DNA from: JAPOXR01 sp965214695
GTDB taxonomy: Bacteria; Pseudomonadota; Alphaproteobacteria; Rhodobacterales; Rhodobacteraceae
Reading direction: 5' to 3'
NCBI GenBank assembly: GCA_965214695.1
Contig: OZ243967.1
Span: 3,658,001 to 3,722,000 of the forward strand
Length of the DNA stretch: 64,000 nucleotides
Shown: positions 16,339 through 25,635 of the stretch, in pieces
How positions within the stretch are numbered: the stretch's first letter is position 1
How the letters are laid out: every line of letters begins with the position of its first letter
The notes under the pieces: model-generated
What the model was told of the DNA's origin: nothing
Database searches by the model: none
Seen by the model: the letters and a program-made list of their open reading frames with translations, nothing else
Translations under genes and position numbers: made by a program

Positions 16339-17088
16339 TCAGATGCTGCGTCCCCCATCGACTTCCAGTACCGCGCCGGTGAGGAAGCCCGCCTCGTCGG
16401 AGGCCAGGTAGAGGATGGCGTTGGCGACATCCTCCGGCCTGCACAGCCTGCCAAGCGGAATGGTGCCGAGGAATTTCTGTCTGGCTTCCGGTGTATCGGG
16501 ACCCCCGATGAAAGTCTCGAGCAACGCCGTCTCTCCCAGCACCGGGGCGACGCCGCATACCCGGATATTGTCGGGGGCCAGCTCCACCGCCAGCGACTTG
16601 GTCAGCAGCGTCACCGCACCCTTGGTGGAGTTGTACCAGGTCAGGCCAGGACGGGGTCGTGCGCCCGCCGTGGAGCTCACATTCAGCATGACTCCGCCAC
16701 CAGCCTGGCGCCAATGGGGAACAATGGCCTGGACCATGTGGTAGATGGAGAAGACATTGATCTCGTAGACCCGGCGCAGCGTTGCCTCGTCCACGTCGAG
16801 CAGGGGCTGGTTCCGGTGACTCCAGCCGGCATTGTTGACCACGATATCGAGCCCGCCAAAACCGGCAATCGCCTTCCCGACCGCCTCCCTGACCTCGGCG
16901 GCGCTTGCGACATCACAGGCCAGGCCGATCGCCGCATCGCCAATGGCCGCCGCCTCGCTCGACACGCCGCCGGCATTGATGTCGGCCATCGCCACCACTG
17001 CGCCTTCGGCGGCGAAGCGCCGGGAAATGGCAAGCCCGAACCCGCTGGCCGCACCGGTGACCAGCGCCCGCTTGCCCGCAAGCCTCAT
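16339..17088 (-). CDS. Short-chain dehydrogenase/reductase
   Basis: A classical SDR oxidoreductase of 249 residues using NAD(P). The cofactor motif TGAASGFGLAISRRF is at residues 11-25 and the NNAG motif is in DIVVNNAGWSH. The catalytic serine is in NVSSTAG, and the YxxxK pair is in WYNSTKGAV. The C-terminal LASDEAGFLTGAVLEVDGG is typical. The ATG at 17088 starts the conserved MRLAGKRALVTG; a longer frame to 17127 is not supported. It follows the second BMP permease by 66 bases on the same strand and is probably the last gene of that operon, so it may act on the imported compound. The protein level substrate is unknown. Confidence 0.9.
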   Translation of the reverse strand: MRLAGKRALVTGAASGFGLAISRRFAAEGAVVAMADINAGGVSSEAAAIGDAAIGLACDVASAAEVREAVGKAIAGFGGLDIVVNNAGWSHRNQPLLDVDEATLRRVYEINVFSIYHMVQAIVPHWRQAGGGVMLNVSSTAGARPRPGLTWYNSTKGAVTLLTKSLAVELAPDNIRVCGVAPVLGETALLETFIGGPDTPEARQKFLGTIPLGRLCRPEDVANAILYLASDEAGFLTGAVLEVDGGRSI

Positions 17089-17154
17089 GCCATGCTCCGT
17101 GTCGGCACGATGGCAATACCTTCCCACCCTGCGGCCGACCTTGCAAATTTTCCG

Positions 17155-18123
17155 TTATCGTTCCTTGACATAGGGCTCGCCGCCGGCCCGGGGCGGGATC
17201 GCCTTGCCGACGAATCCGGCCAGGATGATGACGGTCAATATGTAGGGCAGTGCCTGCATCAACTGGACCGGTACCGTGCCGACGCCTTCGATCTCGATGC
17301 TCTGGAACCGGATGGCAATGGCCTCGAGCAGGCCGAACAGCAGGCAGGCGAACAGCGCATAACCCGGCCGCCACTTGGCAAAGATGAGCGCCGCCAGGGC
17401 GATGAATCCCTTGCCTGCGGTCATGTCACGGATGAACCCTGCGGCGAAGCCGGTCGCCAAATAGGCGCCGCCGAGGCCGCACAGCAATCCGCAGATCAAG
17501 GTGGCGCGGAAGCGCAGCCCGGTCACCGACAGCCCGCCGGTATCGACTGCCTCCGGATTCTCGCCAACGGCCCGCAGCCGCAATCCGAACCGGGTCCTGA
17601 ACAGCAGCCACCAGGAGAACGGTACCGCGGCAAGCGCCACATAGACCAGGATGGTATGACCGGAGAGCAGCTCGCTGTAGATCGGGCCCAGTATCGGAAT
17701 GCCGGCAATTTGCTCGGCGAACGGAAATTCCACCGGCAGGAACCTGCCATCGCCACTGAGAGATGGTGTCCGGCCACCGAGCTTGAACCAGTGCTGGCCG
17801 ATGAGGGCGGTCATGCCGGAGGCAAAGAAGTTGATCGCCACACCGGAGATGAGCTGGTTGCCGCGAAAGGTGATTGATGCCAGGCCATGGACCGCGGCCA
17901 GGGTCATCGACGCCATGAGGCCGCAGGCCATGCCGATCCAGACCGACCCGGTGAGGGCGGCAAAGGCTGCCGAAAAGAAGGCGGCCGCCAGCATCTTGCC
18001 CTCAAGGCCGATGTCGAAGATCCCCGCCCGTTCCGAAAACAGGCCGGCAAGACAGGCAAAAATCAACGGCGTCGAAAGACGCAGCATCGAATCGAGTACC
18101 TGAACGAGGGTCGAGAAATCCAT
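17155..18123 (-). CDS. BMP-type ABC transporter permease (system 2, second subunit)
   Basis: A 322-residue membrane permease of the BPD_transp_2 family. The opening LRLSTPLIFACLAGLFSERA followed by GIFDIGLEGK is the diagnostic N-terminal block. The coupling-region segment AVGENPEAVDTGGLSVTGLR lies near residues 183-202. It ends PRAGGEPYVKER. It follows the longer permease by 13 bases and is part of the minus-strand operon receptor-ATPase-permease-permease-SDR (21792 down to 16339). Like system 1, it should import nucleosides or related compounds; it is only distantly similar to system 1, so the two are likely to differ in substrate. Confidence 0.9.
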   Translation of the reverse strand: MDFSTLVQVLDSMLRLSTPLIFACLAGLFSERAGIFDIGLEGKMLAAAFFSAAFAALTGSVWIGMACGLMASMTLAAVHGLASITFRGNQLISGVAINFFASGMTALIGQHWFKLGGRTPSLSGDGRFLPVEFPFAEQIAGIPILGPIYSELLSGHTILVYVALAAVPFSWWLLFRTRFGLRLRAVGENPEAVDTGGLSVTGLRFRATLICGLLCGLGGAYLATGFAAGFIRDMTAGKGFIALAALIFAKWRPGYALFACLLFGLLEAIAIRFQSIEIEGVGTVPVQLMQALPYILTVIILAGFVGKAIPPRAGGEPYVKER

Positions 18124-18136
18124 CGGAACGCTCAGC

Positions 18137-19219
18137 TCACTTCCGGAAGTAGAACCGCTCGAGCGGAACCCTTACCATGTTGTCCAGTGCGCCGGTGAAC
18201 ATGATCACCAGCGCCTGGATGACCACGATCATCTCGCGGCTGACCGCCGGCATTTCGAACTCGAGTTCGACACCGCCCTGGTAGAGAACACCGAACAGGA
18301 TTGCCGCCAGAAAGGTGCCGACCGGGTGCGAACGACCCATCAGCGCCACGGCGATGCCGACAAAACCGGCACCCTGCACCGCGTCGATCAGGAGCCTCTC
18401 GGCCTCGCCGGCGACGCTGTTGACGGCCATCAGCCCGGCCAGGAACCCCGAGACCAGCATTGCAATCATGATAATCCGGAACGGTGAGATCCCGGCATAG
18501 ACTGCGGCCGATTCACTATGGCCGAAGGCCCGGATCGCGTAGCCGATCCGGGTTCGCCAGATCAGCAGCCAAACCAGGACCGAGGCGGCCAGGGCCAGCA
18601 GGAATGAAATATTGGCTGGCGGCGATCTGGGAAAGGAAATGCCGACCCACGCCAGCATTTCGTGGAAGGTCGGAAGATGGGCGCCTTCCGGAAACAGGTC
18701 GGTCTCCGGCGTCATCTGCCCCGGCGCCTTCAGCACGTTGACCAGCAGGTAGACCAGCAGGGCCGAGGCGATGAAATTGAACATGATGGTGGTGATGACG
18801 ATGTGGCTGCCCTGCCTGGCCTGCAGATAGGCAGGAATTGCCGCCCATGCAGCACCGAACAGCCCGGCACCCAGCACCGTGGCCGGCAGCGCCAGGCTCC
18901 AATGCGGCCATTCGATGGCCAGGCAGACCAGGGCAGCACCAAGACCGCCAAGCGTAGCCTGCCCCTCGCCGCCGATGTTGAACATCCGCGCATGGAAGGC
19001 GACCGCGACCGCCAGACCGGTGAATATGAAATTGGTGGCATAATAGAGCGTGTAGCCCCAGCCATAGGCAGACCCGACTGATCCCTTGATGATGATCAGC
19101 AGCGCCTCGACGGGGCTCTCGCCGATCCACAGCACCACCAGGCCGGAAATGAAAAAGGCAAGTGCCAGGTTGATCAGCGGGATCAGGGCGATCTCCACCC
19201 ATTTGGGCATCCTGTTCAT
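18137..19219 (-). CDS. BMP-type ABC transporter permease (system 2, first subunit)
   Basis: A 360-residue inner-membrane permease. The key block FIFTGLAVAVAFHARMFNIGGEGQ lies near residues 65-88, and AFGHSESAAVYAGISPFRI near residues 230-248 is the coupling region. Hydrophobic helices are regularly spaced. The start ATG at 19219 overlaps the ATPase stop at 19216 by four bases, so translation is coupled. Together with the following permease it forms the channel of system 2. Confidence 0.9.
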   Translation of the reverse strand: MNRMPKWVEIALIPLINLALAFFISGLVVLWIGESPVEALLIIIKGSVGSAYGWGYTLYYATNFIFTGLAVAVAFHARMFNIGGEGQATLGGLGAALVCLAIEWPHWSLALPATVLGAGLFGAAWAAIPAYLQARQGSHIVITTIMFNFIASALLVYLLVNVLKAPGQMTPETDLFPEGAHLPTFHEMLAWVGISFPRSPPANISFLLALAASVLVWLLIWRTRIGYAIRAFGHSESAAVYAGISPFRIIMIAMLVSGFLAGLMAVNSVAGEAERLLIDAVQGAGFVGIAVALMGRSHPVGTFLAAILFGVLYQGGVELEFEMPAVSREMIVVIQALVIMFTGALDNMVRVPLERFYFRK

Positions 19220-20790
19220 TCCTGGTCCCCGCCAACGACGCCGGCCATCAGCAGGCCGAGTTCCTTTTCGTCGGTATCGGCGGTGATGCGTTCGCCGATA
19301 ATGTGGCCGTCGAACATCACCGCCACCCGGTCCGACAGGGACAGGATTTCGTCAAGCTCCACGCTGACCAGCAGCACTGCGGCACCATTGTCGCGCAAGT
19401 CGATGATTCGCTGGTGAATGAACTCGATCGCCCCGATATCCACGCCCCTGGTCGGTTGGCCGACCACGAGCACCAGCGGGTTGCGTTCGATCTCCCGGGC
19501 AAGAACCATCTTCTGCTGGTTGCCGCCGGAGAAGTTGCGCGCTTGCAATTCGGGATTGTCCGGCCGGATGTCGAACTGTTCCATCTGCCTGGCCGTGGAG
19601 TCCCTCATGGCCCGGTTGTCCATGAACAGCAGGTTGCGGTTGACGCCGGAATCATCCTGGTAGCCAAAGGACATGTTTTCCCAGGCAAGGAATTCCATGA
19701 TCAGCCCGAGGCGCTGGCGGTCCTCCGGAACATGCGCAATGCCGGCAAGCCGTCTCGTCCTGGCATCGGAGCCGGCGCCCGAGCATTTGAGCTCCTTGCC
19801 ATCGATGCGGATGCTGGCATTCTCTGCCTCGGCAATCCCGCCCAGGACTTCCAGCAATTCGGTCTGGCCGTTGCCGGCCACGCCGGCAATGCCCAGTATC
19901 TCGCCCTGCCGCACGGTCAGCGAGATATTCTTGAGGCGCTGAACCCCGCTGGCGTCGGTCATGCTCAGATTCGAGATCTCCAGCATGTTCCTGCCAAGAT
20001 TTGCCTCCGTCTTCTTGATGCGCAGAAGAACCTTGCGACCGACCATCAGTTCGGCCAGCTGCGCCGGGCTGGTATCCTTGGTCTGCAGCGTATCGGTCAT
20101 CTGGCCGCGTCGCATGACGCTGACAGTGTCGGTAATCGCCATGATCTCACGCAGCTTGTGGGTGATCAGGACAATGGTCTTGCCCTCATCACCCAGGCTG
20201 CGAAGGATCCTGAACAGGTGATCGGCCTCGGGCGGCGTCAGCACACCGGTCGGCTCATCAAGGATGAGTATGTCCGCCTGGCGGTAGAGCGCCTTCAGGA
20301 TTTCCACCCGTTGCTGGTGCCCGACCGACAATTCCTCGACCACCGCATCGGGGTCGACATGAAGTTCGTATTCCTGGGACAGGCGGGTCAGAAGATCGCG
20401 TGCCTTGGCCAGGGATGGCTGCAGCAGCATCCCTTCCTCCGCTCCCAACACAACATTTTCCAGGACGGTGAAATTGTGCACCAGCTTGAAATGCTGGTGC
20501 ACCATGCCGATTCCTGCGGCGATTGCCGCCCTGCTATCGGGGATGAGCCTTTTCTCGCCATTGACGAGGATTTCGCCGGAGTCGGCCCGGTAGAACCCAT
20601 AGAGAATCGACATCAGCGTCGATTTGCCGGCACCGTTCTCGCCGACGATGCCGTGGATGGAGCCACGCCGGACCGACATCGAGATGTCGCGGTTGGCCTG
20701 TACGGGACCAAACGACTTGGAGATGTTCCGCAGTTCAATGGCAGGCGCAATCATGGCCGACTGCGCCTGCTCCGAAGTTTCCGTTGCCAT
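19216..20790 (-). CDS. BMP-type ABC transporter ATP-binding protein, two ABC domains (system 2)
   Basis: A fused double ABC ATPase of 524 residues. The first module has Walker A GENGAGKST, Q-loop region MVHQHFKLVHNFTV, signature ELSVGHQQRVEI and Walker B LILDEPTGVLTP. The second has the modified P-loop GVAGNGQTE, signature FSGGNQQKMVLARE and a degenerate Walker B LVVGQPTRGVD. The loss in the second site is the rule in this family, so only one site is expected to be fully catalytic. The ATG at 20790 is used; it lies twelve bases after the receptor stop. The operon neighbours make it the motor of system 2. Confidence 0.91.
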   Translation of the reverse strand: MATETSEQAQSAMIAPAIELRNISKSFGPVQANRDISMSVRRGSIHGIVGENGAGKSTLMSILYGFYRADSGEILVNGEKRLIPDSRAAIAAGIGMVHQHFKLVHNFTVLENVVLGAEEGMLLQPSLAKARDLLTRLSQEYELHVDPDAVVEELSVGHQQRVEILKALYRQADILILDEPTGVLTPPEADHLFRILRSLGDEGKTIVLITHKLREIMAITDTVSVMRRGQMTDTLQTKDTSPAQLAELMVGRKVLLRIKKTEANLGRNMLEISNLSMTDASGVQRLKNISLTVRQGEILGIAGVAGNGQTELLEVLGGIAEAENASIRIDGKELKCSGAGSDARTRRLAGIAHVPEDRQRLGLIMEFLAWENMSFGYQDDSGVNRNLLFMDNRAMRDSTARQMEQFDIRPDNPELQARNFSGGNQQKMVLAREIERNPLVLVVGQPTRGVDIGAIEFIHQRIIDLRDNGAAVLLVSVELDEILSLSDRVAVMFDGHIIGERITADTDEKELGLLMAGVVGGDQE

Positions 20791-20802
20791 CAAGGCTGAC
20801 GA

Positions 20803-21792
20803 TCAGCTGGTCGGGCAGCTGTCGGCGGCGGTATAGTCAACCACTGCGATATCGCCGGCAATGATACGCGCCTTGTAATCCTCGACAGCCTCAGACACGT
20901 CGCCTGAAATGAGGGCCTCGTTGTGCTCGTCGACGGCATAGCCGACACCGTCTTCGGCCAAGCCAAGGGCCACGACTCCGGGCTCCAAATTTTTACCGGC
21001 AGCGAAGGATTCCTCGACTGCCAGGTCAACCCGCTTCAGCATTGAGGTCAGAACCGAACCCGGATGCAGGTGGTTCTGGTTGGCATCAACACCGATTCCC
21101 AGGATTCCGGCATCCGCTGCCGCCTGCAGGACTCCGACACCGGTGCCACCAGCCGCATGGTAGACAACATCGGCGCCGTCAGCGACCTGTGCCTTGGTCA
21201 GTTCGGCGCCCTTGACCGGGTCATTCCAGGCCGATGGCTCATTGCCGGTCATGTTCTGGATGATCCGCGCATCGGCATTTGCCGCCTTGACGCCCTGGAC
21301 ATATCCGCAGGCAAACCGCCTGATCAGCGGAATATCCATTCCGCCGACAAATCCGACAACATTCGATTCGGTGGTCAGGCCGGCGATGACACCGACCAGG
21401 AACGATCCCTCATGCTCCTTGAAGACGATGGACCGCACATTCGGCTGGTCGACAACCATGTCGATGATGGCGAATTTGGTGTCCGGGAATTCCGGGGCAA
21501 CGGCACCCAAGGCGGTGGCAAAGGCAAAACCGGTCATGACGATTGGATTGTGTCCGGCCTCGGCCAGCCTGCGGATAGCCTGCTCGCGCTGGGCCTGCGA
21601 CTGGAGTTCGATTTCACGGTAATCACCACCGGAACTGCTCTTCCATTTCTCGGCCCCGGTAAAGGCGCTTTCGTTGAATGATTTGTCGAACTTGCCGCCG
21701 AGATCATAGACGATCGCCGGCTCCGATGCCGCGGCAGTAGCAAAGGCTGCGGTGGCAAAGGCGATGCCGAGAAGAGCCCTGGTTTTGATCAT
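20803..21792 (-). CDS. BMP family ABC transporter substrate-binding protein (system 2)
   Basis: A periplasmic receptor of the PnrA/BMP family, 329 residues. The signal peptide MIKTRALLGIAFATAAFAT ends near AAASEPAIVYDLGGKFDKSF, and this DxGGxxDKSFN segment is the classical BMP start. Later landmarks are GHNPIVMTGFAFATALG, EGSFLVGVIAGLTTESNVVG and DVVYHAAGGTGVGVLQAA, which lines the nucleoside pocket in PnrA relatives. Two ATGs lie six bases apart; the one at 21792 sits seven bases after an AGGAG site, whereas 21798 would be too close, so 21792 is chosen. It is the first gene of the second importer operon. The clear DKSF motif suggests a more canonical nucleoside receptor than system 1. Confidence 0.92.
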   Translation of the reverse strand: MIKTRALLGIAFATAAFATAAASEPAIVYDLGGKFDKSFNESAFTGAEKWKSSSGGDYREIELQSQAQREQAIRRLAEAGHNPIVMTGFAFATALGAVAPEFPDTKFAIIDMVVDQPNVRSIVFKEHEGSFLVGVIAGLTTESNVVGFVGGMDIPLIRRFACGYVQGVKAANADARIIQNMTGNEPSAWNDPVKGAELTKAQVADGADVVYHAAGGTGVGVLQAAADAGILGIGVDANQNHLHPGSVLTSMLKRVDLAVEESFAAGKNLEPGVVALGLAEDGVGYAVDEHNEALISGDVSEAVEDYKARIIAGDIAVVDYTAADSCPTS

Positions 21793-21925
21793 GATCATGC
21801 TCCTGAATGAATGACGAATTGAATTGAGGTCGGCAGTCCGGCAAATTCCGGCTGCACGGTTATTCATTCTTCGCACCTGCGCCCGAAAATACAACCGGAA
21901 ACTGCATTTTCACCGAACCCACATG

Positions 21926-22549
21926 TCATGTCTTGGTGGAAGAAATTCCGCTTTTCGGGCTTGCGGCCGGCCCCAGATATGTCGGGACTGGGCGGCTCCC
22001 GTCATGCGGCAGTCGTGCCCGGGTAATCCGGGCCAGGGTCAGGCTCGGCATTTCCGTCGGCCTGCTGGCCCGGGCGCCGAGCAGCGTTGCAGCCATCTCC
22101 GGGTCCTGGCCAACAACCGTCCCCACTTCCGGAAATCGCTGCGGCAACTCGTCCATCTCGATCCTGGCCGGGCATCCGTCCGGCAGCAGCCTTGCATAGA
22201 TGAAGCGCCGACTGCCACCTACCACCGCCAGCGTGCCTGGCGGCGCATCCGACGGCAACAGGTCGAACGCACCGATTCCGATTGCGGGAATGCCGAGCGA
22301 CATCGCCAGGCCGCGCGCCGCCGACACGCCCAGGCGGGTTCCGGTAAAGTCTCCGGGGCCGGTATTGACGCCAATGGCAACGAGGTCGGTGATCGGGCGG
22401 CCCGATGACCGCAACAGCTCACGCAGGTCGGGGAACAGGGTTTCAGCCCGCCCGTGCCGTGCCTCGGAATTCCTGGCGGCCAGTACCTCCTGGCCATCAA
22501 CCAGCGCCAGTGAGTAGACCGGGCCTGCCGCATCGAGGCCCAGCACCAT
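21926..22549 (-). CDS. tsaB: tRNA threonylcarbamoyladenosine biosynthesis protein TsaB
   Basis: A universal partner of TsaD in making the t6A modification next to the anticodon of ANN-reading tRNAs. The 207-residue product begins MVLGLDAAGPVYSLALVDGQ, the ASKHA-fold phosphate-1-like start. It contains ARHGRAETLFPDLRELL and the signature VAIGVNTGPGDFTGTRLGVS, followed by ARGLAMSLGIPAIGI. The ATG at 22549 has a GAGGG site overlapping the end of the NifU-like gene, whose stop lies only four bases upstream, so the two are coupled. No rimI gene follows, although this is common elsewhere. Confidence 0.9.
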   Translation of the reverse strand: MVLGLDAAGPVYSLALVDGQEVLAARNSEARHGRAETLFPDLRELLRSSGRPITDLVAIGVNTGPGDFTGTRLGVSAARGLAMSLGIPAIGIGAFDLLPSDAPPGTLAVVGGSRRFIYARLLPDGCPARIEMDELPQRFPEVGTVVGQDPEMAATLLGARASRPTEMPSLTLARITRARLPHDGSRPVPTYLGPAASPKSGISSTKT

Positions 22550-22553
22550 GCCC

Positions 22554-23117
22554 TCAGGCAACAACCGGTCGCACCTCGATGACATCCGGTATGTAGTGCC
22601 GCAACAGGTTCTCGATGCCCATCTTCAGGGTAATGGTCGATGACGGACATCCGGCGCAGGCTCCCTGCATGTGCAGGTAGACGATTCCGCGCTCGAACCC
22701 GTAAAAGATGATGTCGCCGCCATCCTGGGCCACGGCTGGCCGGACCCGGGTGTCGATCAGTTCCCTGATCTGCCTGGATACCGGGTCCTCATCGGCGCTG
22801 TCGCCCGGTTCGGGAATCTCCGACGAGGCCGGGACGGACATCACTGGCTGACCACTCTGGTAGTGCTCCATGATGGCGCCGAGCACCGCCGGCTTGACAT
22901 GCATCCAGTCGAAATTTTCCGTCTTGCTGACCGACACGAAATCCCGCCCGAAGAAGACGCCGGTCACGCCGCTGATCCGGAAAAGCCGCGACGCAAGCGG
23001 CGACTCCCCGGCAGTGTCGGGATCCCTGAATTCGACGGTGCCGGTCTCCATGACCACCTGGCCGGGAATGAATTTCAGCGTGGCCGGGTTTGGGGTCGCT
23101 TCGGTCTGAATGAACAT
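22554..23117 (-). CDS. NifU family Fe-S cluster scaffold/carrier protein
   Basis: A 187-residue Nfu-type protein that carries Fe-S clusters to target enzymes. The N-terminal Nfu_N domain (MFIQTEATPNPATLKFIPGQ, then VSGVTGVFFGRDFVSVSK-like strands) spans about residues 1-90. The C-terminal NifU domain has RPAVAQDGGDIIFYGF and the cluster-binding CxxC in QGACAGCPSSTITLK near residue 157. Length and domain order match alphaproteobacterial and mitochondrial NFU proteins. It is translationally coupled to tsaB, a common pairing in this class. Confidence 0.93.
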   Translation of the reverse strand: MFIQTEATPNPATLKFIPGQVVMETGTVEFRDPDTAGESPLASRLFRISGVTGVFFGRDFVSVSKTENFDWMHVKPAVLGAIMEHYQSGQPVMSVPASSEIPEPGDSADEDPVSRQIRELIDTRVRPAVAQDGGDIIFYGFERGIVYLHMQGACAGCPSSTITLKMGIENLLRHYIPDVIEVRPVVA

Positions 23118-23233
23118 GTCTCGCTCCAGTCACCCACCTGCATAGCTGTTGCCGGCATCGCAAGTCAATCACGGCGCCGCCGAATTTGCCACTGGCAGAT
23201 TTTCGAAACGCCGTGCCAGGGTGGCAGCCCCGG

Positions 23234-23689
23234 TCAGGTGATGGCCTCCAGCTGCTCCTTTGTCAGTTCGCCCGGAACGACGGTGATGGGGATCGGCAGG
23301 GTGCCGGATGCCTTGCTTAGGTTCGAGACCAGCGGGCCTGGACCGGCCCGGTCGGTTCCGGCCCCGAGCACCAGGACGCCAATCTCGGGATCATCACGGA
23401 TTTGTCCCAGGATCTCCTGCACCGCGTCGCCCTCGCGGATCACCAGTTCCGGATAAACGCCCTTCCGCTTGCGCATCCAGGTGGCAAAGGTCTCGTAATG
23501 GACCTCGATGCGCTCCCTGGCCTCGGCGCGCATGATGTCGCCAACCCCGATCCAGTGCTGGAATTCCTCCGGAGGAATGATCGACAGGATCGTCACCCCG
23601 CCACCCGTATGCGCCGCCCGCATGGCCGCGAACTGCATGGCGTTGAGACACTCCCGACTATCGTCGAGGACGACAAGAAACTTCCGCAT
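23234..23689 (-). CDS. Universal stress protein (UspA family)
   Basis: A cytoplasmic 151-residue Usp-domain protein, probably nucleotide binding. It starts at the ATG at 23689 after a GGAGGGA site and opens MRKFLVVLDDSRECLNAMQF, with the Usp first strand and conserved Asp. The C-terminal part (VLVLGAGTDRAGPGPLVSNL, then PIPITVVPG) replaces the usual GxxGxxxxxxGS nucleotide loop with a variant GAGTDRAGPGPLVS. It is a single gene placed before the NifU-like gene with a gap of 116 bases. Confidence 0.88.
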   Translation of the reverse strand: MRKFLVVLDDSRECLNAMQFAAMRAAHTGGGVTILSIIPPEEFQHWIGVGDIMRAEARERIEVHYETFATWMRKRKGVYPELVIREGDAVQEILGQIRDDPEIGVLVLGAGTDRAGPGPLVSNLSKASGTLPIPITVVPGELTKEQLEAIT

Positions 23690-23880
23690 ATCGTCCCTCC
23701 CTTCAGTCGAGTGTCCGCATTGCCGCCGACAATGTGTACAGATGCCCGACCATGTCAATTGCTCCCTTGCCGCACACGGAAATCGGCTTCTGGCCCCACC
23801 ACGTCGCCGGAGGGCCATGTGGTGGCGTCAGTTGGTCCGCCCGCCAACTGCCCCAAGGCCCCCGGACCTCCCCTGTCGCC

Positions 23881-25284
23881 TCAAACGGGTATGATCTTGC
23901 CGGGATTCATGATGTTGAGCGGGTCGATCGCCCGCTTGACCGTCGCCATCCATTCGGTGGCCGATCCCAGCTCCCCGGCAAGATATTTCATCTTGCCCTG
24001 GCCGATTCCATGTTCGCCGGTGCAGGTTCCGTCCATGTCGATCGCGGATTGGGCAAGCCAATCGACATAAACGGCCGCATTCCTGGCCTCGTCCGGATCA
24101 TCCGGGTCGATCAGCAGCAGCATGTGGAAGTTGCCATCGCCGGCGTGACCGACAATCGGCGCGATGATTCCCATCGAAATCGCCTTCTCCTGGGCTGACG
24201 ACACGCACTCGGCCAGCCGTGAAATCGGCACGCAAACATCGGTGGCGATGCCCTTTGCCCCCTTTCGAAGCTGCAGCGATGCCCAATAGGCATCATGGCG
24301 GGCCTGCCAGAGCCTGGTGCGCTCCTCCGGTCGTGTCGTCCACTCGAACCCAGTGCCGTCATTGTCGGTCATGATCTCGCCGCATGACGAGGCCTGTTCG
24401 GAAACCGAGGCCTCGCTGCCGTGAAATTCCAGCAGCAGGAGCGGCGAGACTGGCAGGCTCAGGCCGGAATAGGTGTTGACGGCCCTGACCGTGAGATCGT
24501 CCAGCAATTCGATCCGGGCCACCGGGATCCCCATCTGGATGGTCTCGATCACCGCCGCGCAAGCCCGGTAGATGTCGGGAAAGCTGCAGCAGGCGGATGA
24601 CGTCCGCTCCGGAACCCCGTGCAGCCGGAGCGTCAATTCGGTGATCAGCCCCAGCGTGCCTTCCGAGCCGATCAGCAGGCGGGTGAGATCATAGCCGGCA
24701 GAGGTTTTCCTGGCCCGTCGGGCGGTTCGAATCACCGTCCCATCCGGCATCACCGCCTGCAAGGCGATGACATTGTCGCGCATGGTGCCATAGCGCACCG
24801 CGTTGGTGCCGGAGGCGCGGGTGGCAGCCATGCCGCCGATACTGGCATCGGCACCGGGATCGATGGCAAAGAAAAGTCCGGTCCTGCGGAGGGATTCGTT
24901 CAATGTCTTGCGGGTGATGCCGGGCTGTACCGTGCAGTCGAAATCTTCCTCATTCACCGCCAGGACGTCGTTCATTTCAAGCAGGTCAACACAGATCCCC
25001 CCGGATGGCGCATTGACCTGCCCCTCCAACGATGTGCCGGTGCCGAACGGTATCACCGGCGCCCGGTATTCGGCGCAAATGGCAACGATGTCACTGACTT
25101 CATCGGTCCGGTGCGGGTAGATCACCGCGTCCGGAATCTGTGATCCGATCAGGGTCGTGGTATGGCTGTGCTGCTCCCGGACCGACTGCCCGGTGAGAAA
25201 CCGCTCGCCGAATCGCTGCCGCAGCACGCCGCAGGCAGATTTGATCCCGGCATCATTGCGCACAATTCCCGAACTGCCATCCAT
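23881..25284 (-). CDS. FAD-binding oxidase, D-lactate dehydrogenase (cytochrome)/GlcD family
   Basis: A 467-residue flavoprotein of the FAD_binding_4 plus FAD-oxidase_C type, which oxidises D-2-hydroxyacids such as D-lactate or glycolate and passes electrons to the respiratory chain. The FAD-binding part contains AVIYPHRTDEVSDIVAIC, IPFGTGTSLEGQ and the pyrophosphate-binding segment GADASIGGMAATRASGTNAV. The block GYDLTRLLIGSEGTLGLITE follows. The C-terminal half carries IVGHAGDGNFHMLL, with the metal/substrate histidines, and GEHGIGQGKMKYL. The ATG at 25284 has a GGAAGG site. It is alone on its strand, so which acid it uses is uncertain; D-lactate is the commonest in this length class. Confidence 0.88.
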   Translation of the reverse strand: MDGSSGIVRNDAGIKSACGVLRQRFGERFLTGQSVREQHSHTTTLIGSQIPDAVIYPHRTDEVSDIVAICAEYRAPVIPFGTGTSLEGQVNAPSGGICVDLLEMNDVLAVNEEDFDCTVQPGITRKTLNESLRRTGLFFAIDPGADASIGGMAATRASGTNAVRYGTMRDNVIALQAVMPDGTVIRTARRARKTSAGYDLTRLLIGSEGTLGLITELTLRLHGVPERTSSACCSFPDIYRACAAVIETIQMGIPVARIELLDDLTVRAVNTYSGLSLPVSPLLLLEFHGSEASVSEQASSCGEIMTDNDGTGFEWTTRPEERTRLWQARHDAYWASLQLRKGAKGIATDVCVPISRLAECVSSAQEKAISMGIIAPIVGHAGDGNFHMLLLIDPDDPDEARNAAVYVDWLAQSAIDMDGTCTGEHGIGQGKMKYLAGELGSATEWMATVKRAIDPLNIMNPGKIIPV

Positions 25285-25635
25285 CTGATTGCCTTCCTTC
25301 GTTCCGGCAATTCAACCGCATTGCCGTGAAATCGGCAATATGGAATGTTCATCTGCAGGCGGAGGGGGCGTGTCGCCGCCAGATGCGTTTACGACGGGGA
25401 CATGATGGATTCTCCACACCATTCGAAAAACGCGGGTCGAGAGTTTCACCGGCCGGGTGCATCATCTGCGTGCAAAACCAGCCGGGCGAATCATGGCCAA
25501 CCGGACGCGCCATGTGCGAGCAAATTCGTTGCATGCGGGAGATGCATCGGTCACTGATCGGGCGGGATGAATCGAAGGCAGGTCGGGCTGCCCTGACGGG
25601 GTCGAGGGGCGTGACCGGTCTGAAACGGGTGAGGA
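25285..25635. other. Divergent intergenic region, no gene seen
   Basis: About 350 bases between the FAD oxidase and the dimethylglycine dehydrogenase-like gene. Short frames exist but none has a ribosome binding site together with normal codon use. The region probably carries the two divergent promoters. Confidence 0.35.
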
